Below, one piece after another: positions 34,541 to 42,534 of a stretch of 64,000 nucleotides of DNA; the stretch's first letter is position 1, and each line of letters begins with the position of its first letter. Below the pieces are notes generated by a model, which was not told where the DNA came from, made no database searches, and saw only the letters and a list, made by a program, of their open reading frames with translations. The DNA comes from Brevibacterium yomogidense (lineage in GTDB: Bacteria; Actinomycetota; Actinomycetes; Actinomycetales; Brevibacteriaceae): the NCBI RefSeq assembly GCF_900163715.1, contig NZ_FWFF01000010.1, positions 50,491 through 114,490 on the forward strand, given 5' to 3'. The translations under genes were made by a program, and so were the position numbers.

Positions 34541-35107
34541 TCAGCGAGCCACCCCGTTGAGGCGCGGGCACACGTGACCGGAGGAGTCCAGCGCCTGATG
34601 GCAGAGAGGGCACTCACCCCGACCGGAGGTGACGACCTGCACGCCCCGGCGGGCGAATTCGCGGGCCTGGGGACCGGTGAGGCGGATGCGCAGCACCGAC
34701 CGCTCCTCGCCGTCGGCACCGGGCTCGGAGCTCGCTCCCGCCTCTGCATCCGCACGGGTGAGCTCGAAGCACTCGATGATGAGGCGATGGTCCTCCGTGT
34801 CCCACCCCAGACTCATCGTGCCGACCCGGAACTCCGCATCGACCGGGGTCACGAGGCCGCCGTTGTCCTCGAGCTCCGGAACCGGGGCCGCGGGGACGCC
34901 GTGCGCGTCGTCGGAGCGCGAGCGCACCAGGTCGAGCAGCTCGTCGACCCTCTCCGCGAGGATCTCCACCTGCTCCTTCTCCAGCATGACGGAGTGGACT
35001 GCGCCGTCCGAGGACGCCTGCAGGTAGAAGGTGCGCTCCCCGGGCAGGCCGACGGTCCCGGCGACGAAGCGGTCGGGTGCGGGGTGCTCGAAGGCGTGGG
35101 CGGGCAT
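34541..35107 (-). CDS. DUF3090 family protein with a C-terminal zinc ribbon
   Basis: 188 residues. N-terminal DUF3090 domain (DRFVAGTVGLPGERTFYLQA, EKEQVEILAERVDELLDLV, RVGTMSLGWD), then a potential zinc ribbon CPLC-x9-HVCPRLNG at the end. The function is unknown, but the trio DUF3090-SCO1664-mshC is conserved in actinobacteria. ATG 35107 lies 6 nt after TAGCCT, indicating a leaderless transcript that reads through to SCO1664. Confidence 0.85.
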   Translation of the reverse strand: MPAHAFEHPAPDRFVAGTVGLPGERTFYLQASSDGAVHSVMLEKEQVEILAERVDELLDLVRSRSDDAHGVPAAPVPELEDNGGLVTPVDAEFRVGTMSLGWDTEDHRLIIECFELTRADAEAGASSEPGADGEERSVLRIRLTGPQAREFARRGVQVVTSGRGECPLCHQALDSSGHVCPRLNGVAR

Positions 35108-35113
35108 ACGCCC

Positions 35114-35119
35114 AGGCTA
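35114..35119 (-). promoter_or_regulatory. Leaderless-type -10 (TAGCCT) of the DUF3090 operon
   Basis: Minus-strand TAGCCT, 6 nt, then ATG 35107. A divergent leaderless -10 for the acidic-protein gene lies 41 bp away. Confidence 0.5.
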
Positions 35120-35160
35120 TACGAGGACGCCGACCCCTGTCCGACACCCTCCGGTGGCGC

Positions 35161-35166
35161 TAGAGT
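35161..35166 (+). promoter_or_regulatory. Leaderless-type -10 (TAGAGT) of the acidic-protein gene
   Basis: TAGAGT, 7 nt, then ATG 35174; no ribosome site. Confidence 0.5.
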
Positions 35167-35173
35167 GGACTGC

Positions 35174-35548
35174 ATGAGCACGGATCCGAGCGCTGCCCTC
35201 GAAGACTTCCTCTCCGCCGTCCGCGAGCACTTCGCGGCGTCGGCGCACCGCACATCGGAGACCGATCCCCGCGTCGAGGCCTCCTACATGGCACTCGCGG
35301 ACGCCTTCGAGATCTACGAGGACTCCCTCTACACCGCGTACGGGGAGGTGACTCCGTTCGAGCTCTTCGACGACGTCGAGGACGACCGCGAGGACGGGGA
35401 CGACTACGACGAGGACGACTCGGACGATGAGGACGAGGACGACGACTACTACGACGACGATGACGCGTACGACGGCGACGTGGACACCGACGACACGGAC
35501 ACGGCGCCGGGCGACACCGCGGGTGCGGGCGACTCCAGCCGCGGCTGA
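35174..35548 (+). CDS. Small acidic hypothetical protein
   Basis: 124 residues. The first 65 form a plausible helical domain (PSAALEDFLSAVREHFAAS, VEASYMALADAFEIYEDSLY, YGEVTPFELF); the rest is a run of Asp/Glu/Tyr residues that would be disordered and very acidic. Relatives with the same layout occur in Micrococcales; no function can be assigned. The acidic tail could mimic nucleic acid or bind metal. Leaderless start at ATG 35174. Confidence 0.7.
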   Translation: MSTDPSAALEDFLSAVREHFAASAHRTSETDPRVEASYMALADAFEIYEDSLYTAYGEVTPFELFDDVEDDREDGDDYDEDDSDDEDEDDDYYDDDDAYDGDVDTDDTDTAPGDTAGAGDSSRG

Positions 35549-35569
35549 CCCTCGTCGCGGCTGATCAGC

Positions 35570-36487
35570 TCAGTTGCAGGGGTCCGAGATCTGGTCGAGG
35601 ACCTCGCTGATCTCATCCGCCAGCTCCAGATCGGACGCGAGCAGCTGATCGAGCTGGGCGCGTGTACGCGGCGACACGATCGTCGAGGCGCACAGCGACC
35701 GTCGGTTCCACGCGAGGGCGATGTCGATCGGGTCGACTCCCAGCGCGGTCGCAGCCTTCACGACTCCCTGGACGACACCGGTCGTGTCGTCGTCGAGCAG
35801 CTCACCGACGTATCCGCCGAGGTCCCCCGCACCACGGCTGCCCGTCGGCAGTCCCCGCAGGTACTGGCCGGACAGGACACCGCGCCCGAGGCCCGCGCCG
35901 GCGATGAGCCCGAGCCCCAGGTAGTCGAGCGCGGGCCGCAGGGAGGCCTCGGCGTCGCGCCGCAGGAGCGAGTACTCCGCGATCGCGCCGGCGAACGGGA
36001 GTCCGGAGTCAGCGGCGCGCAGCGACAGCTGCCAGGCGGAGTGGTGCGACAGCAGCACGTAGCCGACGTCTCCCGCGTCCACCAGGGTGCGCAGGACGGA
36101 CGCGGACTCCTCCACCGGGATCTGGTCGTCGAACGCGTCGAGCACCAGCACATCGAGGTGATCGCGATCGAGCGCACCCAGCAGGGTGCGCACATCTGTC
36201 AGGAGATCGGAGCGGCCGGTCCGCAGCTGGGGCGGTCCCCCCGCTTCGGTCGCGCGCACTCCCACCCGTGCGAGGAGCTGCACGCGGGACGGGATCCGCA
36301 TGCCTGTGACGAGACCCACGGCGGGGGCGTCGAAGGCGGGGAGCTCGAGTGCCGTGCCCCCCGCGGAGGCGTAGGCGTCGAGGAGTTCCCGAGCGGTCGC
36401 CTCGTCGACGCGTCGACCCCATTCGAAGGTCCCCAGTGAGAGATCGGACACCTGCAGGCCCGTATTGCCCATCCGGTTCGAATGCAT
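35570..36487 (-). CDS. Aldo/keto reductase-like protein with the catalytic tetrad lost
   Basis: 305 residues. The overall AKR pattern is clear: MGNTGLQVSDLSLGTFEWGR, LDVLVLDAFDDQIPVEESAS, VGYVLLSHHSAWQLS, EYSLLRRDAEASLRPALDYL, GVDPIDIALAWNRR. But the expected Asp-x4-Tyr (near 47-55), Lys (near 73-78) and His (position 117 is Asp) of the catalytic tetrad are all replaced. It may bind NADPH without acting as a reductase. ATG 36487 lies 8 nt after TAGCCT; the ATG at 36472 is an alternative. Confidence 0.75.
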   Translation of the reverse strand: MHSNRMGNTGLQVSDLSLGTFEWGRRVDEATARELLDAYASAGGTALELPAFDAPAVGLVTGMRIPSRVQLLARVGVRATEAGGPPQLRTGRSDLLTDVRTLLGALDRDHLDVLVLDAFDDQIPVEESASVLRTLVDAGDVGYVLLSHHSAWQLSLRAADSGLPFAGAIAEYSLLRRDAEASLRPALDYLGLGLIAGAGLGRGVLSGQYLRGLPTGSRGAGDLGGYVGELLDDDTTGVVQGVVKAATALGVDPIDIALAWNRRSLCASTIVSPRTRAQLDQLLASDLELADEISEVLDQISDPCN

Positions 36488-36513
36488 AGTTCCGAAGGCT
36501 ACCGGATGAGGGG

Positions 36514-36519
36514 TAGCCT
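36514..36519 (+). promoter_or_regulatory. -10 element (TAGCCT) of uppP
   Basis: TAGCCT about 40 bp before the uppP ATG would give a short leader of roughly 34 nt that includes AAAGGA. The AKR gene diverges from its own TAGCCT 12 bp away. Confidence 0.4.
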
Positions 36520-36559
36520 GACGTGGTTCACGCCCCCGAAGCAAAGGACATGATCCTCC

Positions 36560-37402
36560 ATGGATTGGATCATCGCCGTGATCCTGGGCATCGTCCAGGG
36601 CCTCACCGAATTCCTGCCGGTCTCGTCGTCCGCCCACGTGCGGATCATCGGCGAGTTCCTGCTGCCCGGCCGGGATCCCGGTGCGTTCTTCACTGCGATC
36701 ATCCAGATCGGCACGGAGACCGCCGTCATCGTCTACTTCTGGAAGGACATCACGTCGATCATCGGCGCGTGGTGCCGATCGCTCGTGGGCCGTGAGTCCC
36801 GCAGCGACCCGAAGGTCCGGATGGGCTGGCTGATCATCATCGGCTCGGTGCCGATCGTCGTGCTCGGCCTCCTCTTCCAGGATGCGATCGACTCCGTCCT
36901 GCGCAGCCTGTGGATCACCGCGACGATGCTCATCGTCTTCGGCCTCATCCTGGGCGTGGCGGACAAGGTCGGACCGCGCGTCCAGACCCTCGACAAGATG
37001 ACCTGGGGGCAGGGACTCGGCTACGGATTCGCCCAGGCGCTCGCACTCATCCCGGGCGTGTCCCGGTCCGGCGGCACGATCATGGCGGGTCGCTTCATGG
37101 GCTTCACCCGCCCCGAGGCGGCGCGCTACTCGTTCCTGCTGGCGGTGCCCGCAGTCATGGGTTCCGGCTTCTACGGCCTCTACAAGTCCCTGTCGGAGGT
37201 GTCGGCCGGCAACGAGATGGTGCTCGGCTGGGGCCCCACCGCGCTGGCGACGATCGTGGCGTTCGTCGTCGGATACGTCGTGATCGTCGGCTTCCTCAAG
37301 TTCGTCCAGACGAAGTCGTTCGCCGTCTTCGTCTGGTACCGCGTGGCCATCGGTGTCCTCATCTACATCCTGCTGGGCACCGGAGTCCTGCAGCCGCTCT
37401 GA
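36560..37402 (+). CDS. uppP: Undecaprenyl-diphosphate phosphatase UppP (BacA)
   Basis: 280 residues with about eight membrane helices. The active-site motifs are [14 protein letters not shown] (the E/QxxxE region) and [18 protein letters not shown]. The enzyme recycles undecaprenyl pyrophosphate to the monophosphate for peptidoglycan and wall-polymer synthesis and confers bacitracin tolerance. AAAGGA lies 10 nt before ATG 36560. It stands in the same position as Rv2136c in mycobacteria and converges on the phosphatase gene with no gap. Confidence 0.95.
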   Translation: MDWIIAVILGIVQGLTEFLPVSSSAHVRIIGEFLLPGRDPGAFFTAIIQIGTETAVIVYFWKDITSIIGAWCRSLVGRESRSDPKVRMGWLIIIGSVPIVVLGLLFQDAIDSVLRSLWITATMLIVFGLILGVADKVGPRVQTLDKMTWGQGLGYGFAQALALIPGVSRSGGTIMAGRFMGFTRPEAARYSFLLAVPAVMGSGFYGLYKSLSEVSAGNEMVLGWGPTALATIVAFVVGYVVIVGFLKFVQTKSFAVFVWYRVAIGVLIYILLGTGVLQPL

Positions 37403-38104
37403 TCAGCGTCCGCCGCCCGGCCGGCGCGCCTGTGCGCGCCGCCCCCGGGCCGTCGCACCGAGCATGGTGACCGTCATGGGAGGGACCGACCCGGTCTTCC
37501 CCACGACGAGTCGAGACACCGATGCCGGAGCGACCGCGATCCGCTGGAAGCTGTCGACCTCCATGCCGAGTGCGTGGGCCAGCATCATCTTGATGACATC
37601 GCCGTGGGATACGAGGATCGCCGCCTTCGCGCCGCGCTCGTGCGCCTGTTCGCACGCGGACTCGAGCGCGGCGCGGGATCGCACTGCGACCTCGGCGAGC
37701 GATTCGCCTCCCGGGAACCGGGCGCGGCTGGGAGTGGACCGCACGGTCTCCCAGAGCGGCTCCTTCAGAAGATCGCGGATCCTCCTGCCGGTCCACTCCC
37801 CGTAGTGGACCTCGGAGAGCTCCTCGAGCACCGTGCGGGCAGCGGGCGCGCTCTGCGGATCAGCACGAGAAGCGTCCACGGATCCGTCTGGCCGCATGAG
37901 CTCGTCCGCGGTCATGAGGCACCGCCGGATGGGCGAGCTGAAGACCGCGGCAGGACTGTCGCCTGTGAGCTCCGGTATGAGGTCGCGGGCCTCGCGCACC
38001 TGAGTGCGGCCCGTGACAGTGAGTTCGACGGAATCGTCGCGTCCGGCCAGCACTCCGCCCGCATTCGCGGTCGATTCGCCGTGGCGCACCAGGATGATCT
38101 CCAT
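37403..38104 (-). CDS. Histidine phosphatase family protein (MSMEG_4193-like)
   Basis: 233 residues. The catalytic RHG motif is in ILVRHGESTANAGGVLAGR; the second Arg/His motifs are SSPIRRCLMTADEL, ELSEVHYGEWTGR and ILVSHGDVIKMML. The subfamily is encoded near DUF3090/mshC in other actinobacteria; the physiological substrate is not established. ATG 38104 lies 6 nt after TATCCT on the minus strand, so a leaderless transcript is likely. Confidence 0.87.
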   Translation of the reverse strand: MEIILVRHGESTANAGGVLAGRDDSVELTVTGRTQVREARDLIPELTGDSPAAVFSSPIRRCLMTADELMRPDGSVDASRADPQSAPAARTVLEELSEVHYGEWTGRRIRDLLKEPLWETVRSTPSRARFPGGESLAEVAVRSRAALESACEQAHERGAKAAILVSHGDVIKMMLAHALGMEVDSFQRIAVAPASVSRLVVGKTGSVPPMTVTMLGATARGRRAQARRPGGGR

Positions 38105-38110
38105 CACCCC

Positions 38111-38131
38111 AGGATAGGCCGGTGATACGGT
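38111..38131. promoter_or_regulatory. Divergent leaderless -10 pair of the phosphatase and DMT genes
   Basis: TATCCT (minus, 38116-38111) is 6 nt before ATG 38104; TACGGT (plus, 38126-38131) is 6 nt before GTG 38138. The elements are separated by 9 bp. Confidence 0.55.
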
Positions 38132-38137
38132 CACCGG

Positions 38138-39118
38138 GTGCGGGTAGACGGAACGATCCTCCTCGCCGGTGCCGCGACAGCGCTCGCCGGCTTCCTCATG
38201 GCCATCCAGTCGCGGGCGAACGGATCGCTCGCCGGCGTCATCGGCTCGGGTGTCTACGCCGCGACCCTCAGCTTCTTCGGCGGCCTCCTCCTCATGGTCC
38301 TCGTCCTCGCGGCATCGGCGAGAGCGCGTCGGGGTGCGGGCCGTCTCCTCGCGGATCTGCGGGGCGGCTCCGTGCGCTGGTGGATGCTGCTCGGAGGACT
38401 GGGCGGTTCGACGGTCGTGCTCGCGCAGGCTCTCACCGTGCCCCTCATCGGCGTCTCCATCCTCACGATGTCGTTCGTGTGCGGCCAGCTGCTGGGGGCA
38501 CTGGTCGTGGACAACACATCGCTGCCGCCCGGCGGTCGCACACCGCCGTCGGCGCGGAGGCTCATCGGCACGATCGTCGTGCTCGCGGGCGTCGTGCTGG
38601 TGTCGGTGGGTGGATTCTCACGCGGCATCCCGCTCTGGGCACCGCTGGTGCCGCTGCTGGCGGGGACCCTGACCTCGGTGCAGGCAGCGCTCAACGGCAG
38701 GGTCCGGGAGTCGTCGCGCTCAGCGATCACCGCCACGACCGTGAACTTCCTGGTGGGCTTCGTCTTCCTGCTCGTGTGCAGCGCAGCCGTGTGGGCGGCC
38801 GGCACGCGTGTCGAGCGGCTGCCGCAGATGCCCGGTGAGGCGTGGCTGCTGATCGGCGGAGCGCTCGGGGTCGTGTTCATCGGCGTGACGTCGACGACGG
38901 TCAGTCACCTGGGGGTGCTGCTCGTGTCGATGACGTCGCTCTTCGGGAACCTGCTGAGCTCGCTGGTCGTGGACCTCGTCTACCCGGGGGCCACGATCAC
39001 CGTCACGACGATCGTCGCGATGACGTGCGTGCTGATCGGCGTGGTCATCGCGTCATGGCCGCGGCGGGCGGAGCCGCCGCGGCGCTCAGTCGTCACGCCT
39101 CCAGCAGGAACCGACTGA
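38138..39118 (+). CDS. DMT-family transporter (DUF606/YdcZ type)
   Basis: 326 residues with about ten membrane helices in two similar halves; each half begins with a small-residue-rich helix followed by a polar Asn/Gln segment (SRANGSLAG; VQAALNGRVRESS), typical of DUF606 proteins. Substrate unknown. GTG 38138 fits a leaderless -10. The 3' end overlaps that of the M20 peptidase gene by 26 bp. Confidence 0.82.
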   Translation: MRVDGTILLAGAATALAGFLMAIQSRANGSLAGVIGSGVYAATLSFFGGLLLMVLVLAASARARRGAGRLLADLRGGSVRWWMLLGGLGGSTVVLAQALTVPLIGVSILTMSFVCGQLLGALVVDNTSLPPGGRTPPSARRLIGTIVVLAGVVLVSVGGFSRGIPLWAPLVPLLAGTLTSVQAALNGRVRESSRSAITATTVNFLVGFVFLLVCSAAVWAAGTRVERLPQMPGEAWLLIGGALGVVFIGVTSTTVSHLGVLLVSMTSLFGNLLSSLVVDLVYPGATITVTTIVAMTCVLIGVVIASWPRRAEPPRRSVVTPPAGTD

Positions 39119-40430
39119 GCACGCGGGTGCCGAAGTCCAGTGAGGACAGCGCCACGCGCTCGTCCTTGCCGTGGAACATGGCTGCGAAGTCCAGGTCATC
39201 CGTCAGCTGCAGGGGCGCGAAGCCGTACCCGACGATCCCCAGGCGCGCGAGCGACTTGTTGTCCGTGCCCCCGCTCATCGTGTGCGGCAGCACGATCGCG
39301 CCGGGATCCGCGTCGAGCAGGCATGACTTCATGGTGTCGACCAGCCGACCGCTGAAGGGGGATTCGACGGCGTCGCCCACGGTCACGGGCTCCACGTCGA
39401 TCCCCTCTCCCACGAGCTCCTTGATCGTCAGCATGACGTCCTCGAACTGGCCCGGCAGCACACGGCAGTCGACGAACGCCTGGGCCGTCGCGGGGATGAC
39501 GTTGTGCTTGTACCCGGCCTGGAGGATGGTCGGGTTGGAGGTGTTGCGCAGCGTGGGGCCCACGAACCGGGACACGGTGCCGAGCTCGCTGATGAGCTCT
39601 TCGGTCGTCTCCGCTGTGAAGGGGATGCCGGTGATCTCCGAGACCCCTTCGAGGAGGTCCCGCGTGGACTGGGGCATGTCCTCCGGCCACTCATGCGCGC
39701 CGATCCGGGAGATCGCCCCTGCGAGTCGGGTGATCGGGTTGTCGTCGTTGACCATCGAACCGTGGCCGGCGGTGCCGTGGGCGAGCAGGCGGAGCCAGGC
39801 GAGGCCCTTCTCCGCGGTCTGCACGAGGTAGACGCGCTGTCCGCGGATGGTCGTCGAATAGCCGCCGACCTCGCTGATCGCCTCGGTCGCGCCTGAGAAC
39901 AGCTCCGGGTGGTTGTCGACCATCCAGCCGGCCCCGTATCCCCCGCCGGCCTCCTCGTCCGCGAAGAAGGCGATGATGAGGTCACGTCGGGGACGCAGCC
40001 CCTTCTGCAGCATGTCGCGGACGCTGGAAATGATCATCGCGTCCATGTTCTTCATGTCCACGGCGCCGCGGCCCCACAGGAGCCCGTCCTCGATGACGCC
40101 GCCGAACGGATCGACGGACCACTCCGACTCGTCGGCCGGGACCACATCGGTGTGGCCGTGGACGACGAGGGCTCCGGCGTCCGGATCAGTGCCCGGGATG
40201 CGAGCGACGAGGCTCGCGCGACCGGGCTCGGACTCCCTGATGGTGGACTCGAGGCCGACCTCGGCCAGCTGGGCCGCGATCCACTCCGTCGCCTCGAGCT
40301 CGGGGTTCGCCTTCCCCTCGCCCCAGTTCTGCGTATCGAACCGGATGAGTCGCTGCGCGATCCGGGTGGTCTCTGCGACGGCGCTCTCGTAGGGATCGTG
40401 GGGCTGGGGCGTGGAAGGGGACTGCGTCAT
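39093..40430 (-). CDS. M20 family metallopeptidase
   Basis: 445 residues. Zinc ligands: VVHGHTDVVPAD, WGRGAVDMKNMDAM, FFADEEAGGGYGAGWMV and, near the end, HTMSGGTDNKSLA. This is a di-zinc amino- or dipeptidase-type hydrolase with a dimerisation domain. Its counterpart in mycobacteria (Rv2141c region) lies in the same neighbourhood. AAAGGA lies upstream of ATG 40430. It is 47 bp after the PIG-L gene and probably co-transcribed with it. Confidence 0.9.
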   Translation of the reverse strand: MTQSPSTPQPHDPYESAVAETTRIAQRLIRFDTQNWGEGKANPELEATEWIAAQLAEVGLESTIRESEPGRASLVARIPGTDPDAGALVVHGHTDVVPADESEWSVDPFGGVIEDGLLWGRGAVDMKNMDAMIISSVRDMLQKGLRPRRDLIIAFFADEEAGGGYGAGWMVDNHPELFSGATEAISEVGGYSTTIRGQRVYLVQTAEKGLAWLRLLAHGTAGHGSMVNDDNPITRLAGAISRIGAHEWPEDMPQSTRDLLEGVSEITGIPFTAETTEELISELGTVSRFVGPTLRNTSNPTILQAGYKHNVIPATAQAFVDCRVLPGQFEDVMLTIKELVGEGIDVEPVTVGDAVESPFSGRLVDTMKSCLLDADPGAIVLPHTMSGGTDNKSLARLGIVGYGFAPLQLTDDLDFAAMFHGKDERVALSSLDFGTRVLSRFLLEA

Positions 40431-40477
40431 GGAACAGGTCCTTTCGTCAGGGCGGTCTCAGGTGCTCAGGTCGACGC

Positions 40478-41188
40478 TCAGCCGTACACGCGGAACCCGA
40501 GGTAGGCGCGCCCGTCCTCATGGGTGAGGGTCGAGTCGATCTGGGCACGCGCCTGCTCCTCCACGGGCTCGTCGGAGAGCGCGGCCAGGTACTCCCGGTG
40601 GCACGTGAGGGAGGCGACCGCCGCCTCGACCCCGTCCGTCACGTCGATACGGTGGGTGGGCTCAGCACCGAACTCCACGATGCGGGCGACTCCGTCGTAG
40701 CGCGCGCCGGGCACGATCCATTCGTTGCCGGCGTCTGCGACGCCGTCGACCGCCGCCTGGCCGAGGTTGCGGTGGTCGGCCGAATTGAAGAACCGTCCGC
40801 CCCTCGTGGGCTGGAAGTTCAGCAGCACGACGAGCTCCGGTCGGAAGCGACGGATCTCATGGGCGATCTTCGTGCGCAGCTGAGGGGTCGCGAGGATCCG
40901 CCCATCGGGCTCGTCCAGGAAGACGAGTGAGGTGACGCCGACCTCCCGGCACGCGGCCTCCTGCTCCTTCGTGCGGACGATCGCGGACTCTGCGGGGTCC
41001 AGCCCCTCGATGCCGGCCTCGCCCCGGCTGGCGAGCAGATAGCCCACCCGCTTCCCGGCGCGCGTCCAGGCTGCGACCGCGGAGCCGATCCCGTACTCGG
41101 GATCATCGGGGTGCGCGACGATGACCAGCACAGATGAGAAGTCGTCGGGCATGTCGGGGAGCGGGGCCCCGACCTGGGCGTCCGTCAT
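40478..41188 (-). CDS. PIG-L family deacetylase
   Basis: 236 residues. The metal motif is VIVAHPDDPEYG (His26, Asp28, Asp29), then GRF-type loop RGGRFFNSADHRNLGQAAVD with the third ligand. PIG-L enzymes remove acetyl groups from GlcNAc conjugates; the mycothiol enzymes MshB and Mca belong here, but this one has neither the length nor the flanking motifs to name it as either. GGAGG lies 7 nt before ATG 41188. It could act on a mycothiol intermediate, on a wall glycan or on another GlcNAc conjugate. Confidence 0.85.
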   Translation of the reverse strand: MTDAQVGAPLPDMPDDFSSVLVIVAHPDDPEYGIGSAVAAWTRAGKRVGYLLASRGEAGIEGLDPAESAIVRTKEQEAACREVGVTSLVFLDEPDGRILATPQLRTKIAHEIRRFRPELVVLLNFQPTRGGRFFNSADHRNLGQAAVDGVADAGNEWIVPGARYDGVARIVEFGAEPTHRIDVTDGVEAAVASLTCHREYLAALSDEPVEEQARAQIDSTLTHEDGRAYLGFRVYG

Positions 41189-41295
41189 GAGTTCACCTCC
41201 ATGTAGAACACTGTCCATCAGCCAGTCTACGGGGCGGGTAGTGTGGAGCGACGAACGAGACCAGAGCTCGACACGAACGTTTGAAGGAGACATAC

Positions 41296-42519
41296 GTGCG
41301 CATCCTTGTCCTCGGCGGAGACGGCTTCTGCGGATGGCCTGCGGCCCTCCACCTCTCCCAGCTGGGCCACGACGTCGGAATCGTCGACAATCTGTCCCGC
41401 CGTCGGATCGATGAGGAGCTCGGGACCGATTCGCTGACGCCCATCCGCACCCCGCAGGAGCGGCTCGCGGCGTGGACCGAGGCCACGGGACGGACGATCG
41501 ACTTCCACGAGGTCGACCTCGCCGAGGACTACGAGGAATTCGTTGCACTGCTGTCGCAGGCCCGTCCGGAGGTGGTCATCCACTTCGCAGAGCAGCGGGC
41601 GGCCCCGTACTCGATGAAGTCCCCCTCCCACAAGCGGTACACGATCGACAACAATGTGAACGCGACGCACAACGTGCTGTCCGCGATCGTCGAATCCGAC
41701 CTCGATGTGCACCTGGTCCACCTCGGCACGATGGGCGTCTACGGCTACGGCACGGCGGGCATGCGCATCCCCGAGGGCTACCTCGACGTGAAGGTGCCGG
41801 GCGAGGACGCGGACGGGAATGCGACCGGCGAGCTCATCGACCAGACGATGCTCTACCCGTCGAACCCCGGTTCGATCTACCACATGACGAAGGTGCTCGA
41901 CCAGCATCTCTTCGCGTTCTACGCGAAGAACGACAAGCTGCGGATCACGGATCTCCACCAGGGCATCATCTGGGGAACCCACACGGAGGAGACCCAGCTC
42001 GACGAGCGCCTCATCAACCGCTTCGACTACGACGGCGACTACGGCACCGTCCTCAACCGCTTCCTCATGCAGGCGGCCGTCGGCTATCCGCTGACGGTCC
42101 ACGGCACGGGTGGGCAGACGCGCGCCTTCATCCACATCCAGGACATGGTGCGCTGCATCGCGATCGCGGTCGACAACCCGCCCGCGGGCGGGGACAAGGT
42201 GAAGATCTTCAACCAGATGACGGAGACCCACCGGGTCCGCGACCTGGCGGAGCTCATCTGCGAGATCTCCGGCGCCTCGCTGGAGCTCGTCCCGAACCCC
42301 CGGCAGGAGTCCGCGGAGAACGACCTGTACGCGTCGAACCGGACCTTCCTCGATCTGGGCCTCGAGCCGACGACCCTCTCCTCCGGACTCCTGCAGGAGG
42401 TCGAGGAGACGGCCCGTCGATACGCTGATCGTGCCGACCTCACGAAGATCCCGGCGACGTCGCTGTGGACCGAGAACCAGGCGGTCGGTGCACCGACACG
42501 GATCGCCGAGTCCGCGTGA
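41296..42519 (+). CDS. sqdB: UDP-sulfoquinovose synthase SqdB
   Basis: 407 residues of the extended SDR family. N-terminal GGDGFCGWPAALHLS binds NAD; the highly specific SqdB stretches are HFAEQRAAPYSMKSPSHKRY, HLGTMGVYGYG, PGSIYHMTK (catalytic Tyr and Lys), ITDLHQGIIWGTHTEET, FDYDGDYGTVLNRFL and HGTGGQTRAFIHI. It makes UDP-sulfoquinovose from UDP-glucose and sulfite, the head-group donor of the sulfolipid SQDG. AAGGAG lies 6 nt before GTG 41296. Paired with sqdX 15 bp downstream. Confidence 0.95.
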   Translation: MRILVLGGDGFCGWPAALHLSQLGHDVGIVDNLSRRRIDEELGTDSLTPIRTPQERLAAWTEATGRTIDFHEVDLAEDYEEFVALLSQARPEVVIHFAEQRAAPYSMKSPSHKRYTIDNNVNATHNVLSAIVESDLDVHLVHLGTMGVYGYGTAGMRIPEGYLDVKVPGEDADGNATGELIDQTMLYPSNPGSIYHMTKVLDQHLFAFYAKNDKLRITDLHQGIIWGTHTEETQLDERLINRFDYDGDYGTVLNRFLMQAAVGYPLTVHGTGGQTRAFIHIQDMVRCIAIAVDNPPAGGDKVKIFNQMTETHRVRDLAELICEISGASLELVPNPRQESAENDLYASNRTFLDLGLEPTTLSSGLLQEVEETARRYADRADLTKIPATSLWTENQAVGAPTRIAESA

Positions 42520-42534
42520 CGGCCTGCTGACCCG

